A stretch of 64,000 nucleotides of DNA from Streptomyces hundungensis. Its GTDB lineage: Bacteria > Actinomycetota > Actinomycetes > Streptomycetales > Streptomycetaceae. Shown in pieces: positions 36,086 to 44,368 of the stretch. The position numbers were made by a program, and so were the translations under genes. The notes under the pieces are model-generated. The model searched no databases and had not been told where the DNA came from. It was given only the letters and a program-made list of their open reading frames with translations. The stretch is taken from contig NZ_CP032698.1 in assembly GCF_003627815.1 (NCBI RefSeq), positions 6,572,001-6,636,000 of the forward strand, given 5' to 3'. The first letter of the stretch is position 1. Each line of letters starts with the position of its first letter.

Positions 36086-36202
36086 ATGCCAGTGCTCGAA
36101 CCCAATCCGCAGAACAGCCACAAGAAGCTTCTGCTCGTGCTCGGCGCGATGCTCGCCGTCACGGTCGTCGTCGCCGTCATCGCGACGCTCGCCTCCCCCT
36201 GA
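36086..36202 (+). CDS. 38-aa single-helix protein associated with the MFS transporter
   Basis: ATG at 36086 opens a 38-codon frame: MPVLEPNPQNSHKK, then one hydrophobic helix of about 22 residues ending TLASP. This matches the small 'SGM_5486 family transporter-associated' proteins that follow CynX-type transporters in Streptomyces. It may be a transporter subunit. It lies 30 bases after the MFS stop. Confidence 0.7.
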   Translation: MPVLEPNPQNSHKKLLLVLGAMLAVTVVVAVIATLASP

Positions 36203-36476
36203 CCGACGCCCGGGGGCACATCCCCCGCGAGGGCGTTCCGACGCCCGCCCGTCTCCTGGACGACGTCCCCGCGTCGCCCCGCAGTGGTCGGGACGACGAC
36301 CGGGCCCGCCAGGGTGGTGGTGCTAGCCCCACCATCCCCTAGGGGGTCAGGGTCAGGGTCAAGTGGGTGGGTCACCGGATGGGACGACGCCCGCCGGATC
36401 CGTAGGTTTTGAGGTACCGCGACGGACGCCCCGTCCGCCCGCGGAACTCGAAGCGGGAACCCCCACGGAGGCGGTC
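36203..36476. other. Intergenic region with GGGTCA triplication
   Basis: No gene is seen in this 274-base gap. GGTCAGGGTCAGGGTCA at 36345-36361 is a three-fold direct repeat, preceded by an imperfect inverted repeat around GCTAGC near 36323. A promoter for the 36477 gene is expected here. Confidence 0.35.
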
Positions 36477-36683
36477 ATGTCGGCCCACACCCACCCCAGG
36501 TCCACCCAACAGGCCGCCGGTGGCATCGACTTCAAGCTGCCGTGGTGGGGCGTCCTGCTGCCCGCGATCGCGTTCTGCGCGCTCCTCGCGCTCGTGGTCG
36601 GATCCGGCGACGCCCACGCGGTGTCCGCCGACGGAACGCTCACCCACCTCGTCGAGCGCATCCAGGAAACCCTCTCCCGCTAG
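36477..36683 (+). CDS. Small single-TM protein
   Basis: This 68-aa protein has a polar N-terminus, WWGVLLPAIAFCALLALVVGSG as one membrane helix (about 22-43) and an amphipathic C-terminal helix THLVERIQETLSR. GGAGG lies 5 bases before the ATG. I do not recognise a function; similar small proteins occur in Streptomyces. Confidence 0.75.
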   Translation: MSAHTHPRSTQQAAGGIDFKLPWWGVLLPAIAFCALLALVVGSGDAHAVSADGTLTHLVERIQETLSR

Positions 36684-36778
36684 CGCCCGACAGCCCCCGC
36701 GAGCACGGCCGTCGCCCTCGCCGGCGGAGCATCCGAGACCCTGCGCCCGGTGGCGCGATCCATGCGAAGCTGGGAAAC

Positions 36779-37297
36779 ATGAGCGTCGACACACCCCGCA
36801 GGATCGTCCTTCTGAGGCACGCGAAAGCCGACTGGCCCCAGGTGTCGGACCACGAGCGGCCGCTCGCCGAACGAGGCAGGGCGGACGCCCCCGTCGCCGG
36901 CCGCCGACTGGCCGAGACCGGCATCGCCCCCGACCTCGCCCTGTGCTCCAGCGCGGTGAGGACCCGCGAGACCTGGAAGCTCGCCGTTCAGGAACTGGCG
37001 CACCGCCCCAGGACGGTCTACGAGGACCGCATGTACGAAGCCTCGCTCGGCGAACTGATCGCGCTGGTCAACGAGACCCCCGACGACGTCGAGGACCTGC
37101 TGCTCATCGGCCACAACCCCGGTATGCACGCGATGGCCGACGCGCTCTCGGGCGACGCGGACGGTGACCTGCTCGCGCGGATGAACCGCAGCGGCTTCCC
37201 GACCAGCGCCATCGCCGTGCTCACCTTCGACGGCCCCTGGAAGTCGGTGGAACACGGCGTGGCCAGGCTCGTCGACTTCTGGGCCCCGCACGCCTGA
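36779..37297 (+). CDS. Histidine phosphatase family protein (SixA-like)
   Basis: This 172-aa protein has LLRHAKADWP at about 10-19 (RHG-type motif with the catalytic His), SSAVRTRETW near 57-66 and IGHNPGMHAM near 109-118 (second His). The short single-domain form matches SixA, which removes phosphate from histidine-phosphorylated proteins. The ribosome site is weak (GGGA), and the start is inferred from family length. Confidence 0.85.
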   Translation: MSVDTPRRIVLLRHAKADWPQVSDHERPLAERGRADAPVAGRRLAETGIAPDLALCSSAVRTRETWKLAVQELAHRPRTVYEDRMYEASLGELIALVNETPDDVEDLLLIGHNPGMHAMADALSGDADGDLLARMNRSGFPTSAIAVLTFDGPWKSVEHGVARLVDFWAPHA

Positions 37298-37325
37298 CCG
37301 CACGCCCGACCCGTTACGCATGGCT

Positions 37326-37356
37326 GGGCCCCGGCGCACACCGCGCGCCGGGGCCC
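37326..37356. terminator. Bidirectional 12-bp stem between sixA-like gene and serB
   Basis: GGGCCCCGGCGC (37326-37337) pairs with 37345-37356 around a 7-base loop, between convergent genes. Confidence 0.75.
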
Positions 37357-37373
37357 CTGTGCGCCCGAGGGTG

Positions 37374-38615
37374 TCAGTCGACGAGGCCGTCGGCCGCCTC
37401 GACCTCTTCGCGGGTGATGCCGAGCAGATACAGCACGGTGTCGAGGAAGGGCACGTTCACCGCCGTGTGCGCGGCTTCGCGCACCACGGGCTTGGCGTTG
37501 AAGGCGACCCCGAGGCCCGCCGCGTTCAGCATGTCGAGGTCGTTGGCGCCGTCACCGATCGCCACCGTCTGGGCCAGCGGCACCCCGGCCTCGTCGGCGA
37601 ACCTCCGCAGCAGCCGCGCCTTGCCGGCCCGGTCGACGATCTCGCCCGTGACCCGGCCGGTGAGCCTGCCGTCCTCGACCTCCAGGGTGTTGGCGGAGGC
37701 GAAGTCGAGCCCGAGCCGGTCCTTGAGGTCGTCGGTGACCTGGGTGAACCCGCCCGATACGACGCCCACTTGATAGCCGAGCGCCTTCAGCGTACGGATC
37801 AGGGTGCGGGCGCCCGGGGTGAGCCGGACCTCGGCCCGTACCTTGTCCACCACCGACACGTCCAGGCCCCGCAGCAGCGCCACCCGGGCGTGCAGCGACT
37901 GCTCGAAGTCCAGCTCGCCGCGCATCGCGGCGGCGGTGACCTCGGCGACCTCGGCCTCGCAGCCGGCGTGCGCGGCGAAGAGCTCGATCACCTCGTCCTG
38001 GATCAGCGTGGAGTCCACGTCCATCACGACGAGCCGCTGGGCCCGGCGGTGCAGGCCCGCCGAGACGACGGCCACGTCCACGCCACGAGCGGCGGCCTCG
38101 GTCGCGAGCGCGGTGCGCAGCGTTCCCGTCGCCACGCCGGAGACCGCGAACTCCACGGCGGTGACGGGGTACTTGGCGAGCCGGAAGATACGGTCGATGT
38201 TGCCGCCGGTACCGGCGATGCGAGCCGCTATGGCCGCCGTGGACTCGGCGGTCAGCGGGTGGCCGAGCACGGTGACGTGCGAACGGCCGCTGCCGCGCGG
38301 CCTGTTGTCGCCGGTGCCGGAGATGATCTCGGCCTCCAGCTTCAGCGACTCGGCCCAACTGTGCACCGTGGCCCGCAGTTCGCCCTGGGGGGCGACGGTC
38401 GGCTCGGTGACCAGCGCGCACAGGACGAGCCTGCCACGGGAGACGACCTGTTCGATGTCCACGACATCGACGGAGTAGGCGGCGAGGGTGTCGAAGAGCC
38501 CGGCGGTGATGCCGGGACGGTCCTTGCCGAAGATCTTGACGAGGAGGGTCGGTACGTCAGAGCTCTGACCGGCGTCGGAGTTCTGGCCGGCGGGGGGCAG
38601 GGGCGATGGCGTCAT
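37374..38615 (-). CDS. serB: Phosphoserine phosphatase SerB with N-terminal ACT domains
   Basis: This 413-aa protein has an N-terminal regulatory region with two ACT-like modules (about 22-105 and 110-185) and a HAD phosphatase domain: VVMDVDSTLI near 195-204 (nucleophile Asp), SGGFTQV near 300, and GDGANDLDML near 365-374. It catalyses the last step of serine synthesis. The double ACT layout is typical of actinobacteria and suggests amino acid control. Confidence 0.93.
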   Translation of the reverse strand: MTPSPLPPAGQNSDAGQSSDVPTLLVKIFGKDRPGITAGLFDTLAAYSVDVVDIEQVVSRGRLVLCALVTEPTVAPQGELRATVHSWAESLKLEAEIISGTGDNRPRGSGRSHVTVLGHPLTAESTAAIAARIAGTGGNIDRIFRLAKYPVTAVEFAVSGVATGTLRTALATEAAARGVDVAVVSAGLHRRAQRLVVMDVDSTLIQDEVIELFAAHAGCEAEVAEVTAAAMRGELDFEQSLHARVALLRGLDVSVVDKVRAEVRLTPGARTLIRTLKALGYQVGVVSGGFTQVTDDLKDRLGLDFASANTLEVEDGRLTGRVTGEIVDRAGKARLLRRFADEAGVPLAQTVAIGDGANDLDMLNAAGLGVAFNAKPVVREAAHTAVNVPFLDTVLYLLGITREEVEAADGLVD

Positions 38616-38741
38616 GGTGATCCCACCGTATCCGCACGCCGCTCCGTCCCCGCACGCCGTCCCGCCCTGCGGACAGGGCCCCCTCGTACGGCCCCTCGTA
38701 CGGCCGCCCTGGTGAAGCTCCGGCCGACGGAGTGGCGCGCT

Positions 38742-40475
38742 TCAGGGGCCGCGCCGTGGTGTGCCGGGCGGGGGAGGGGGGCCCTCGTGCGGAGGCGTGC
38801 GCGGTCGAGGGGCCGGTCGCGGCCCGCCCCCCGGGCCGGGCAGGGTGGGGGAGCCGTGCAGGTCCGGCGGCAGCTTCAGATACGGGTTGGTGTCGGGGTT
38901 CGGCGGCCGGTAGGAGGGCGCCGGGTCGTACGGTCCAGGAGGCCGCTCCTCCCGCGGTCGCGGTACGTCCGCGCTGCCCGGGTCCGCGAGCGGTTGTCGT
39001 ACATCCACGCCGCCGGGCCCCGCGAGCGGTTGTCGTACATCCGCGCCGTCCGGGTCCGCGAGCGGTTGCGGTACGTCCGCGCCACTGGCCCCTGCGAACC
39101 GTCGCCGAACGTCCACGCCGCCGAGCCCCGCCGGCGCCGCCGCCCTTCGGCCCGCCGCCCCGAAGGCCCGGGCCAGCAGCGCGCCCAGGGCGCCCGCGCC
39201 GGCCCCCCACCCGGCGCCGAGGGCGAGGGCGAGCCCCGCGTCGCCGTGCAGCTCGACGCCCGCCCCGAACGCGTCGAAGCCCAGCACCGAGAGGGAGGCG
39301 TTCGCGGAGACTCCGGTGAGCCACACCATCAGGGGGAGCGCCACCGCGGTGGCCGCGGCCAGCGACAGCGCGCACCGCCCCGCGAAAACACCGGCGGAAC
39401 GCCCGCCCACCGGCGTCCGGACCGCGGCGAGCACCCCCGCGCACAGCATCAGACAGGCCATCGCGAGGGCCAACAGCCATGCTCTGTCGTCGAGTTGGGC
39501 GAGCCGGGCCACCGTCACCGGCTCGTCGGCCCGCATGTCGAGCAGCCGGCCGAGCGGGTCCGGGAGCAGGGTGGCGAGGGTGCCCGTGGCGTGGCCGCTC
39601 CACGGCACGAAGAGGCCGAGCGGGACCGCGAGCCACGCCCCGTTGGGCGCACCGAGGAGCGCCGCGCCCGCGATCCGCCCCGGATGGGCGTCGCCGATCG
39701 CCGCGTACGCCGCCGCCGCGAAACCCGCCGCCACCGCCACCAGGGCCACCGTCACCAGCGCGGACACCGCCGGCCGTACCCCTCGGTGCAGCGCCGACCA
39801 GCCGCGCGGCAGGGGGGTGCGGCGCGAGGCGAGCAGGGCGATCGCCAGCACCGCGGTCACCCAGCAGGCCGCGCCCGTCAGCGAGCGGGGCGTGTCCACG
39901 CGGAAGCCGACCTTCGCCCCGGCGTCCGCGAGCCCGGCGAGCCGGCCCGGCAACAGGCCGCCGATGTCCCCGATGCCGGGAATGCCCGGCACTTTCGCGC
40001 CGCCCGGAACGAGGTCCGTGCCGTCGAGGGTGACCAGGTCGTGGCCGATCCGGGCGAGCCCGGCGACCACGGCGACGAACACGAGCACCAACACGGCCGC
40101 GCGGGCCGCCAGTTCGGCGCCCCGGATCCGGGTACCGGCGGCCCGCAGCGAGCGCAGGAAGAAGAACGCGAGCAGCAGCGCGCCCGCGAGGCCCACGCCG
40201 AGCGGCGCGACATCGACGGCCGTCCGTGCCTGGGCGCCGCTCAGGCCGAATGCCGAGACGTCGCCGGACGGGGTGACCGAGCCGCCCACCCCGAGCACCA
40301 CCACGGCCGCCGTCATCGGACCGAGCGCCCCCGCCGCGTCCGCGCCGAGCAGATGGAGCCCGAGCGCCGCCGTGCCCGCCATCGCCACCAGCGCCCAGCT
40401 CACCGAGGCGATCGAGGTGAGCACGACATCGCCCCACCGGATCGCGCCCCGAACCTCATTGTCGTCCACGCTCAT
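38742..40475 (-). CDS. Streptophobe family membrane protein
   Basis: This 577-aa protein has about ten membrane segments in the first 430 residues and a soluble tail, matching the 'streptophobe' family of unknown function in Streptomyces. The tail contains a run of near-repeats of about 13 residues (G-x-DV-x-QPLA-x-PG), then a Pro-rich end. The ATG at 40475 (MSVDDNEVRGAIRWGDVV) is the family-like start. No enzymatic motif is visible. Confidence 0.82.
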   Translation of the reverse strand: MSVDDNEVRGAIRWGDVVLTSIASVSWALVAMAGTAALGLHLLGADAAGALGPMTAAVVVLGVGGSVTPSGDVSAFGLSGAQARTAVDVAPLGVGLAGALLLAFFFLRSLRAAGTRIRGAELAARAAVLVLVFVAVVAGLARIGHDLVTLDGTDLVPGGAKVPGIPGIGDIGGLLPGRLAGLADAGAKVGFRVDTPRSLTGAACWVTAVLAIALLASRRTPLPRGWSALHRGVRPAVSALVTVALVAVAAGFAAAAYAAIGDAHPGRIAGAALLGAPNGAWLAVPLGLFVPWSGHATGTLATLLPDPLGRLLDMRADEPVTVARLAQLDDRAWLLALAMACLMLCAGVLAAVRTPVGGRSAGVFAGRCALSLAAATAVALPLMVWLTGVSANASLSVLGFDAFGAGVELHGDAGLALALGAGWGAGAGALGALLARAFGAAGRRAAAPAGLGGVDVRRRFAGASGADVPQPLADPDGADVRQPLAGPGGVDVRQPLADPGSADVPRPREERPPGPYDPAPSYRPPNPDTNPYLKLPPDLHGSPTLPGPGGGPRPAPRPRTPPHEGPPPPPGTPRRGP

Positions 40476-40822
40476 CAGGACCCCCCGATACGAGCCGACT
40501 TGCACCTTTTGGGAGCGGAGAGACCATTTTCGACCGCCGCCGGGTCATTTATGGGCGGACATCATGATCCGTACGCACTCATGGGTGCTTACTACTCTCG
40601 GGGGGTGTTTGGCCCACGTCAACGGGCGGGCGCCGAGGCCCTGTTGCACGACCGCGACGGGACTGTGCCCGGTCTGTGCACGTAATTCACAAGGCCCGGG
40701 TTTCGGATACGAGCCCGGGCCTGAAATAGTTCCCCACGATGTTCACCAACCCTAGACTCCCGGTGTCGGGAGTACGGGCCTCCGGTGCGGAGGTCTTTCG
40801 GGGGACGACAAGTGGGGCTGGA

Positions 40823-43345
40823 GTGCCGGAACTCGTACTGGAATTGAATGGCAGCACCTGGACGCTCGATCCGTCCAGGTCGTACACCCTCGGCCGGGAC
40901 CCGCAAGGTGACCTGGTGGTCGACGACGCCAGGGTGTCGTGGCGGCATGCCACGATCAGCTGGAGCGGCCGCAGTTGGGTCATCGAGGACCACGGATCGA
41001 CCAACGGCACCTATGTGCGGGGCCAGCGGATCCACCAGATGGACATCGGCCCCGGCTCCTCGGTCCACCTCGGCAACGCGACCGACGGCCCGCGGCTGAA
41101 TCTCACCGGTGCCGCCGCCTGCACACCGCACGCCCCCGCCCAGCAGGCGCAGGCGACGCCCGTCCACCCGCAACCGCAGCAGACCCCGCCCCAGCAGGGC
41201 GGCTGGGCGCAGCAGCACCCCCCGCAGGCGCAACACCCCCAACAGCCGCAGGTTCCGCAGCAGCAGTGGCAACAGCAGCCGCAGCCGCAGGTCCCGCAGC
41301 AGGGCGGCGCCGCGGGCGCCCCGCCCGTCTACGGGGACCGCAGCCCGACCACGTTCCACCAGGTCGCGCTCGGCCGGGTCATGCGCATCGGCCGTGCCCT
41401 GGAGAACGAGCTGGTCGTCTCCGACCTCCAGGTCTCGCGCCACCACGCCGAGTTCCACGCGACGCCCGACGGCCGGATGGAGATCCGCGACCTCGGCTCG
41501 CACAACGGCACCTATGTCAACGGCCAGCCGATCGCCAAGGGCGGCAGCGTCCTGCTCGGCCCGCAGGACATCGTGGGCGTCGGCCACTCGACGTACCGCA
41601 TCGTCGGCGACCGGCTCGAGGAGTTCGTCGACACCGGTGACGTCTCCTTCTCCGCCCGCCATCTGACCGTCACGGTCGACGGCGGCAAGGACATCCTCAA
41701 GGACGTCTCGTTCGGCGTCCCCGAGAAGTCCCTCATCGCGGTCATCGGCCCCTCGGGCTCCGGAAAGTCCACGCTCCTCAAGGCGCTCACCGGCTACCGG
41801 CCCGCCAACAAGGGCGACGTCCTCTACGACAACCGCAACCTCTACAAGCAGTTCGCCGAGCTGCGCCAGCGCATCGGTCTGGTCCCGCAGGACGACATCC
41901 TGCACAAGGAGCTGACCGTCAAGAAGGCGCTGAAGTACGCGGCCAAGCTGCGCTTCCCCGCCGACACCACCGAGAACGAGCGCCAGCAGCGCATCGACGA
42001 GGTGCTGCGCGAGCTCAAGCTGGACATCCACAAGGAGAAGAAGGTCACCTCCCTCTCCGGTGGCCAGCGCAAGCGCGTCTCGGTGGCCCTGGAGCTGCTT
42101 ACCAAGCCCTCGCTGATCTTCCTCGACGAGCCCACCTCGGGCCTCGACCCGGGCATGGACCGCGACGTCATGCAGCTTCTTCGCGGCCTCGCCGACGACG
42201 GTCGCACCGTCCTGGTCGTGACCCACTCGGTGGCCGAACTCGCGATCTGCGACAAGCTGTTGGTGATGGCGCCGGGCGGCTCCGTCGCCTACTTCGGGCC
42301 GCCCGAGGAGGCGCTGAACTTCTTCGGCTACGGCACCTGGGCCGATGTCTTCTCCGCCTTCGAGAGCTACCGCGACTACGACTGGGCGGGCCGCTGGAAG
42401 GGCTCGCAGCACTACCAGATGTACGCCGCGGACATCGACGCCGTCGCCCCGCAGTCGGTGCAGATGCCGCCGGCCCAGTCGATGAAGCCGCCGAAGCCGC
42501 AGGGCTGGCTCTCCCAGCTGTGGACCCTGATGCGCCGCTACACCTCGGTGATCGCATCCGACAAGGGCTTCCTCGCCCTGTCGGTGGCGCTGCCGGCCGT
42601 GATCGGCTCGGTGAGTGTCGTCATCCCGGCGAAGTTCGGCCTCGCGCCGCCGACGCCGCCGTCCCGGTTCAACGGGGACGCCGGCACGATCATGCTGATC
42701 CTCGCGGTCGGCATGTGCTTCTCGGGCGCGGCCAACTCCGTACGAGAACTGATCAAGGAACGGGTCATCTACGAACGGGAACGGGCCACCGGCCTGTCCC
42801 GCTCGGCATACCTGATGTCCAAGATCCTGGTGCTCGGGGTGATCACCGCCTTCCAGGGCGTGATCCTGTGCGTCATCGGCTTCTCGACCCGCAAGCTGCC
42901 CGCCGAGGGCCTGGTGATGCCGCCCGCGGTCGAGATGTGCCTGGTCGTCATCGCGCTCGGCTTCACCTCGATGATGTTCGGCCTGATCATCTCCTCGCTG
43001 GTGAAGACCTCCGAGAAGACCATGCCGCTGCTCGTCATGTTCGCCATCGTCCAGGTCGTCTTCACCGGCATCCTGTTCAAGGTGTACGACTCGCCCGGCC
43101 TTGAGCAGTTCGCCTGGCTGATGCCGTCGCGCTGGGCCATCGCGGGCGTCGGCACGACGCTCGACCTGTCCCATCTGATGGGCCCGATGGACCAGAGCGA
43201 CCCGACCAACCTCGACCCGCTCTGGAAGCACGACGCCGCCCAGTGGTTCACCGACATCTCGGTGCTGCTGGTCATCGGCATCGCGCTCGGCTTCGTGGTC
43301 GCGCGCCTGCTGCGCCGCCACGAGCCCGAGGTCATGCGCAAGTAG
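40823..43345 (+). CDS. FHA-FHA-ABC exporter (ATPase and permease fused)
   Basis: This 840-aa protein has an FHA domain (about 1-85; GRDPQGDLVVDDARVSWRHA), a Gln/Pro linker (about 97-165), a second FHA domain (about 180-260; GRALENELVVSDLQVSRHHA and SHNGTYVNG), an ABC ATPase (GPSGSGKST near 309, LSGGQRKR near 410, LIFLDEPTSGLD) and an ABC-2 permease with six helices (about 570-835). It resembles mycobacterial Rv1747, which is bound and phosphorylated by Ser/Thr kinases through its FHA domains. The GTG at 40823 gives the family-type PELVLELNG start; an ATG at 40739 adds 28 atypical residues. Confidence 0.9.
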   Translation: MPELVLELNGSTWTLDPSRSYTLGRDPQGDLVVDDARVSWRHATISWSGRSWVIEDHGSTNGTYVRGQRIHQMDIGPGSSVHLGNATDGPRLNLTGAAACTPHAPAQQAQATPVHPQPQQTPPQQGGWAQQHPPQAQHPQQPQVPQQQWQQQPQPQVPQQGGAAGAPPVYGDRSPTTFHQVALGRVMRIGRALENELVVSDLQVSRHHAEFHATPDGRMEIRDLGSHNGTYVNGQPIAKGGSVLLGPQDIVGVGHSTYRIVGDRLEEFVDTGDVSFSARHLTVTVDGGKDILKDVSFGVPEKSLIAVIGPSGSGKSTLLKALTGYRPANKGDVLYDNRNLYKQFAELRQRIGLVPQDDILHKELTVKKALKYAAKLRFPADTTENERQQRIDEVLRELKLDIHKEKKVTSLSGGQRKRVSVALELLTKPSLIFLDEPTSGLDPGMDRDVMQLLRGLADDGRTVLVVTHSVAELAICDKLLVMAPGGSVAYFGPPEEALNFFGYGTWADVFSAFESYRDYDWAGRWKGSQHYQMYAADIDAVAPQSVQMPPAQSMKPPKPQGWLSQLWTLMRRYTSVIASDKGFLALSVALPAVIGSVSVVIPAKFGLAPPTPPSRFNGDAGTIMLILAVGMCFSGAANSVRELIKERVIYERERATGLSRSAYLMSKILVLGVITAFQGVILCVIGFSTRKLPAEGLVMPPAVEMCLVVIALGFTSMMFGLIISSLVKTSEKTMPLLVMFAIVQVVFTGILFKVYDSPGLEQFAWLMPSRWAIAGVGTTLDLSHLMGPMDQSDPTNLDPLWKHDAAQWFTDISVLLVIGIALGFVVARLLRRHEPEVMRK

Positions 43346-43361
43346 CCGGACCCGGACACGG

Positions 43362-43399
43362 GAGAAGGGCGGCACCCCGTGGGGGGTGCCGCCCTTCTC
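43362..43399. terminator. 17-bp stem terminator between convergent genes
   Basis: GAGAAGGGCGGCACCCC (43362-43378) pairs exactly with 43383-43399 around GTGG. It serves the FHA-ABC gene and the convergent transglycosylase gene. Confidence 0.88.
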
Positions 43400-43423
43400 G
43401 CGTCCCGTACGCCAGGAAAAGGA

Positions 43424-44098
43424 TCAGTAGGCGCTGTTCACGTTGTCCATCGAGCCGTACTTGTCGGCCGCGTAGTTGGCGGCGGCGGTGATGTTGGCGA
43501 CCGGGTCGTAGATGTTCCACGAGGTGCCGGGCACGTGGTAGGCGTTGAACGTCGGCTGGATGACCTGGAGCAGGCCCTTGGACGGGACGCCGTTGATGGC
43601 GTTGATGTCCCAGCCGTTGATGGCCATCGGGTTGCCGGTCGACTCGCGCATGATGTTGCGGTGCAGACCCTCGTAGCTGCCGGGGATGCCCTTGCTCTTC
43701 ATGATGTCGAGGGACTGGCGGATCCAGCCGTCGAGGTTGTTGGCGTAGACCGGCTTGCGGGCGGCGGAGCGGCTCGCGGCGGCGGCCGCGTCACGCTTCT
43801 TCGCCTCGGCCTCGGCCTTCGCCTTGGCGTCCGCGGCGGCCTTCGCCTTCGCGGCGACCTGGGCCTGCTTGTCCGCGGTGACGTGCTGCTTGGTGACGCT
43901 CTCGGAGAGCGTCCTGGTGCTGGCGACGGTCGCCGAGAAGGCGGCGGGCTCGGCGGCTGCGGCGGCCGTGCCCGACTCGCCCGTGCCGGGGAGAACCGTG
44001 AGGGCGAGAGCGGCGGCGCCGAGGGCGGCGACACCGGCAATCGAGATCTTGTGCGTCTTGGGCAGACGACTAGGACCCAGGTTGCTGAACTCGGGCAT
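43424..44098 (-). CDS. Secreted lytic transglycosylase (SLT domain)
   Basis: This 224-aa protein has a signal-like N-terminus (ISIAGVAALGAAALALTVLPG), an Ala/Lys-rich coiled-coil spacer (about 75-112) and a C-terminal SLT-type domain: GLHRNIMRESTGNPMAINGWD with the catalytic Glu, and SKGLLQVIQPTFNAYH. It should cleave peptidoglycan outside the cell. GGAAGAGG lies upstream of the ATG. The 5' region has a long inverted repeat at 44219-44325. Confidence 0.9.
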   Translation of the reverse strand: MPEFSNLGPSRLPKTHKISIAGVAALGAAALALTVLPGTGESGTAAAAAEPAAFSATVASTRTLSESVTKQHVTADKQAQVAAKAKAAADAKAKAEAEAKKRDAAAAASRSAARKPVYANNLDGWIRQSLDIMKSKGIPGSYEGLHRNIMRESTGNPMAINGWDINAINGVPSKGLLQVIQPTFNAYHVPGTSWNIYDPVANITAAANYAADKYGSMDNVNSAY

Positions 44099-44218
44099 GG
44101 CGGTTGGACCTCTTCCGAATGGCGGGGGACGGCGCATCGAAGCGCCGCGGCGTTGGAGCCGCAGTGCTGTGCGACGGGAGCCATTGTTAGCGGCCGCAAA
44201 ATCTGGTGGCAAAGCTGC

Positions 44219-44325
44219 CACTTACGAAGCCGGGTAGTGGATCAGGGCCGCGCGAAAGGCGCCTCGTACCCACTCCGGACCGGCTCACACCGCCTTTATC
44301 CGTCCACTAGCCCGCTTCGTAAGTG
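44219..44325 (-). promoter_or_regulatory. 22-bp near-perfect inverted repeat upstream of the transglycosylase
   Basis: Arms at 44219-44240 (starting CACTTACGAAGC) and 44304-44325 (ending GCTTCGTAAGTG) match at 20 of 22 positions across a 63-base interior. It lies 121 bases before the start codon, in the expected 5' leader. Transcribed, it would form a long closing stem, so it may be a cis-regulatory RNA or a double operator. Confidence 0.45.
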
Positions 44326-44368
44326 ATGTGCGTCCTATGCGCGGGCTCACATCAGACACGTAACAATC

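Noticed and set aside
37320..40685. 1121-aa plus-strand open frame opposite serB and the streptophobe gene
   Set aside because: It is a codon-bias shadow with low-complexity Arg/His/Gly composition and no ribosome site; both minus-strand genes are well supported.
40619..43375. 918-aa minus-strand open frame opposite the FHA-ABC exporter
   Set aside because: The opposite strand encodes two FHA domains, an ATPase and a permease; the antisense product is His/Asp/Glu/Gly-rich noise.
44219..44325. c-di-AMP (ydaO) riboswitch upstream of the transglycosylase
   Set aside because: The conserved ydaO core sequences are not visible, so only an unclassified inverted repeat is reported.
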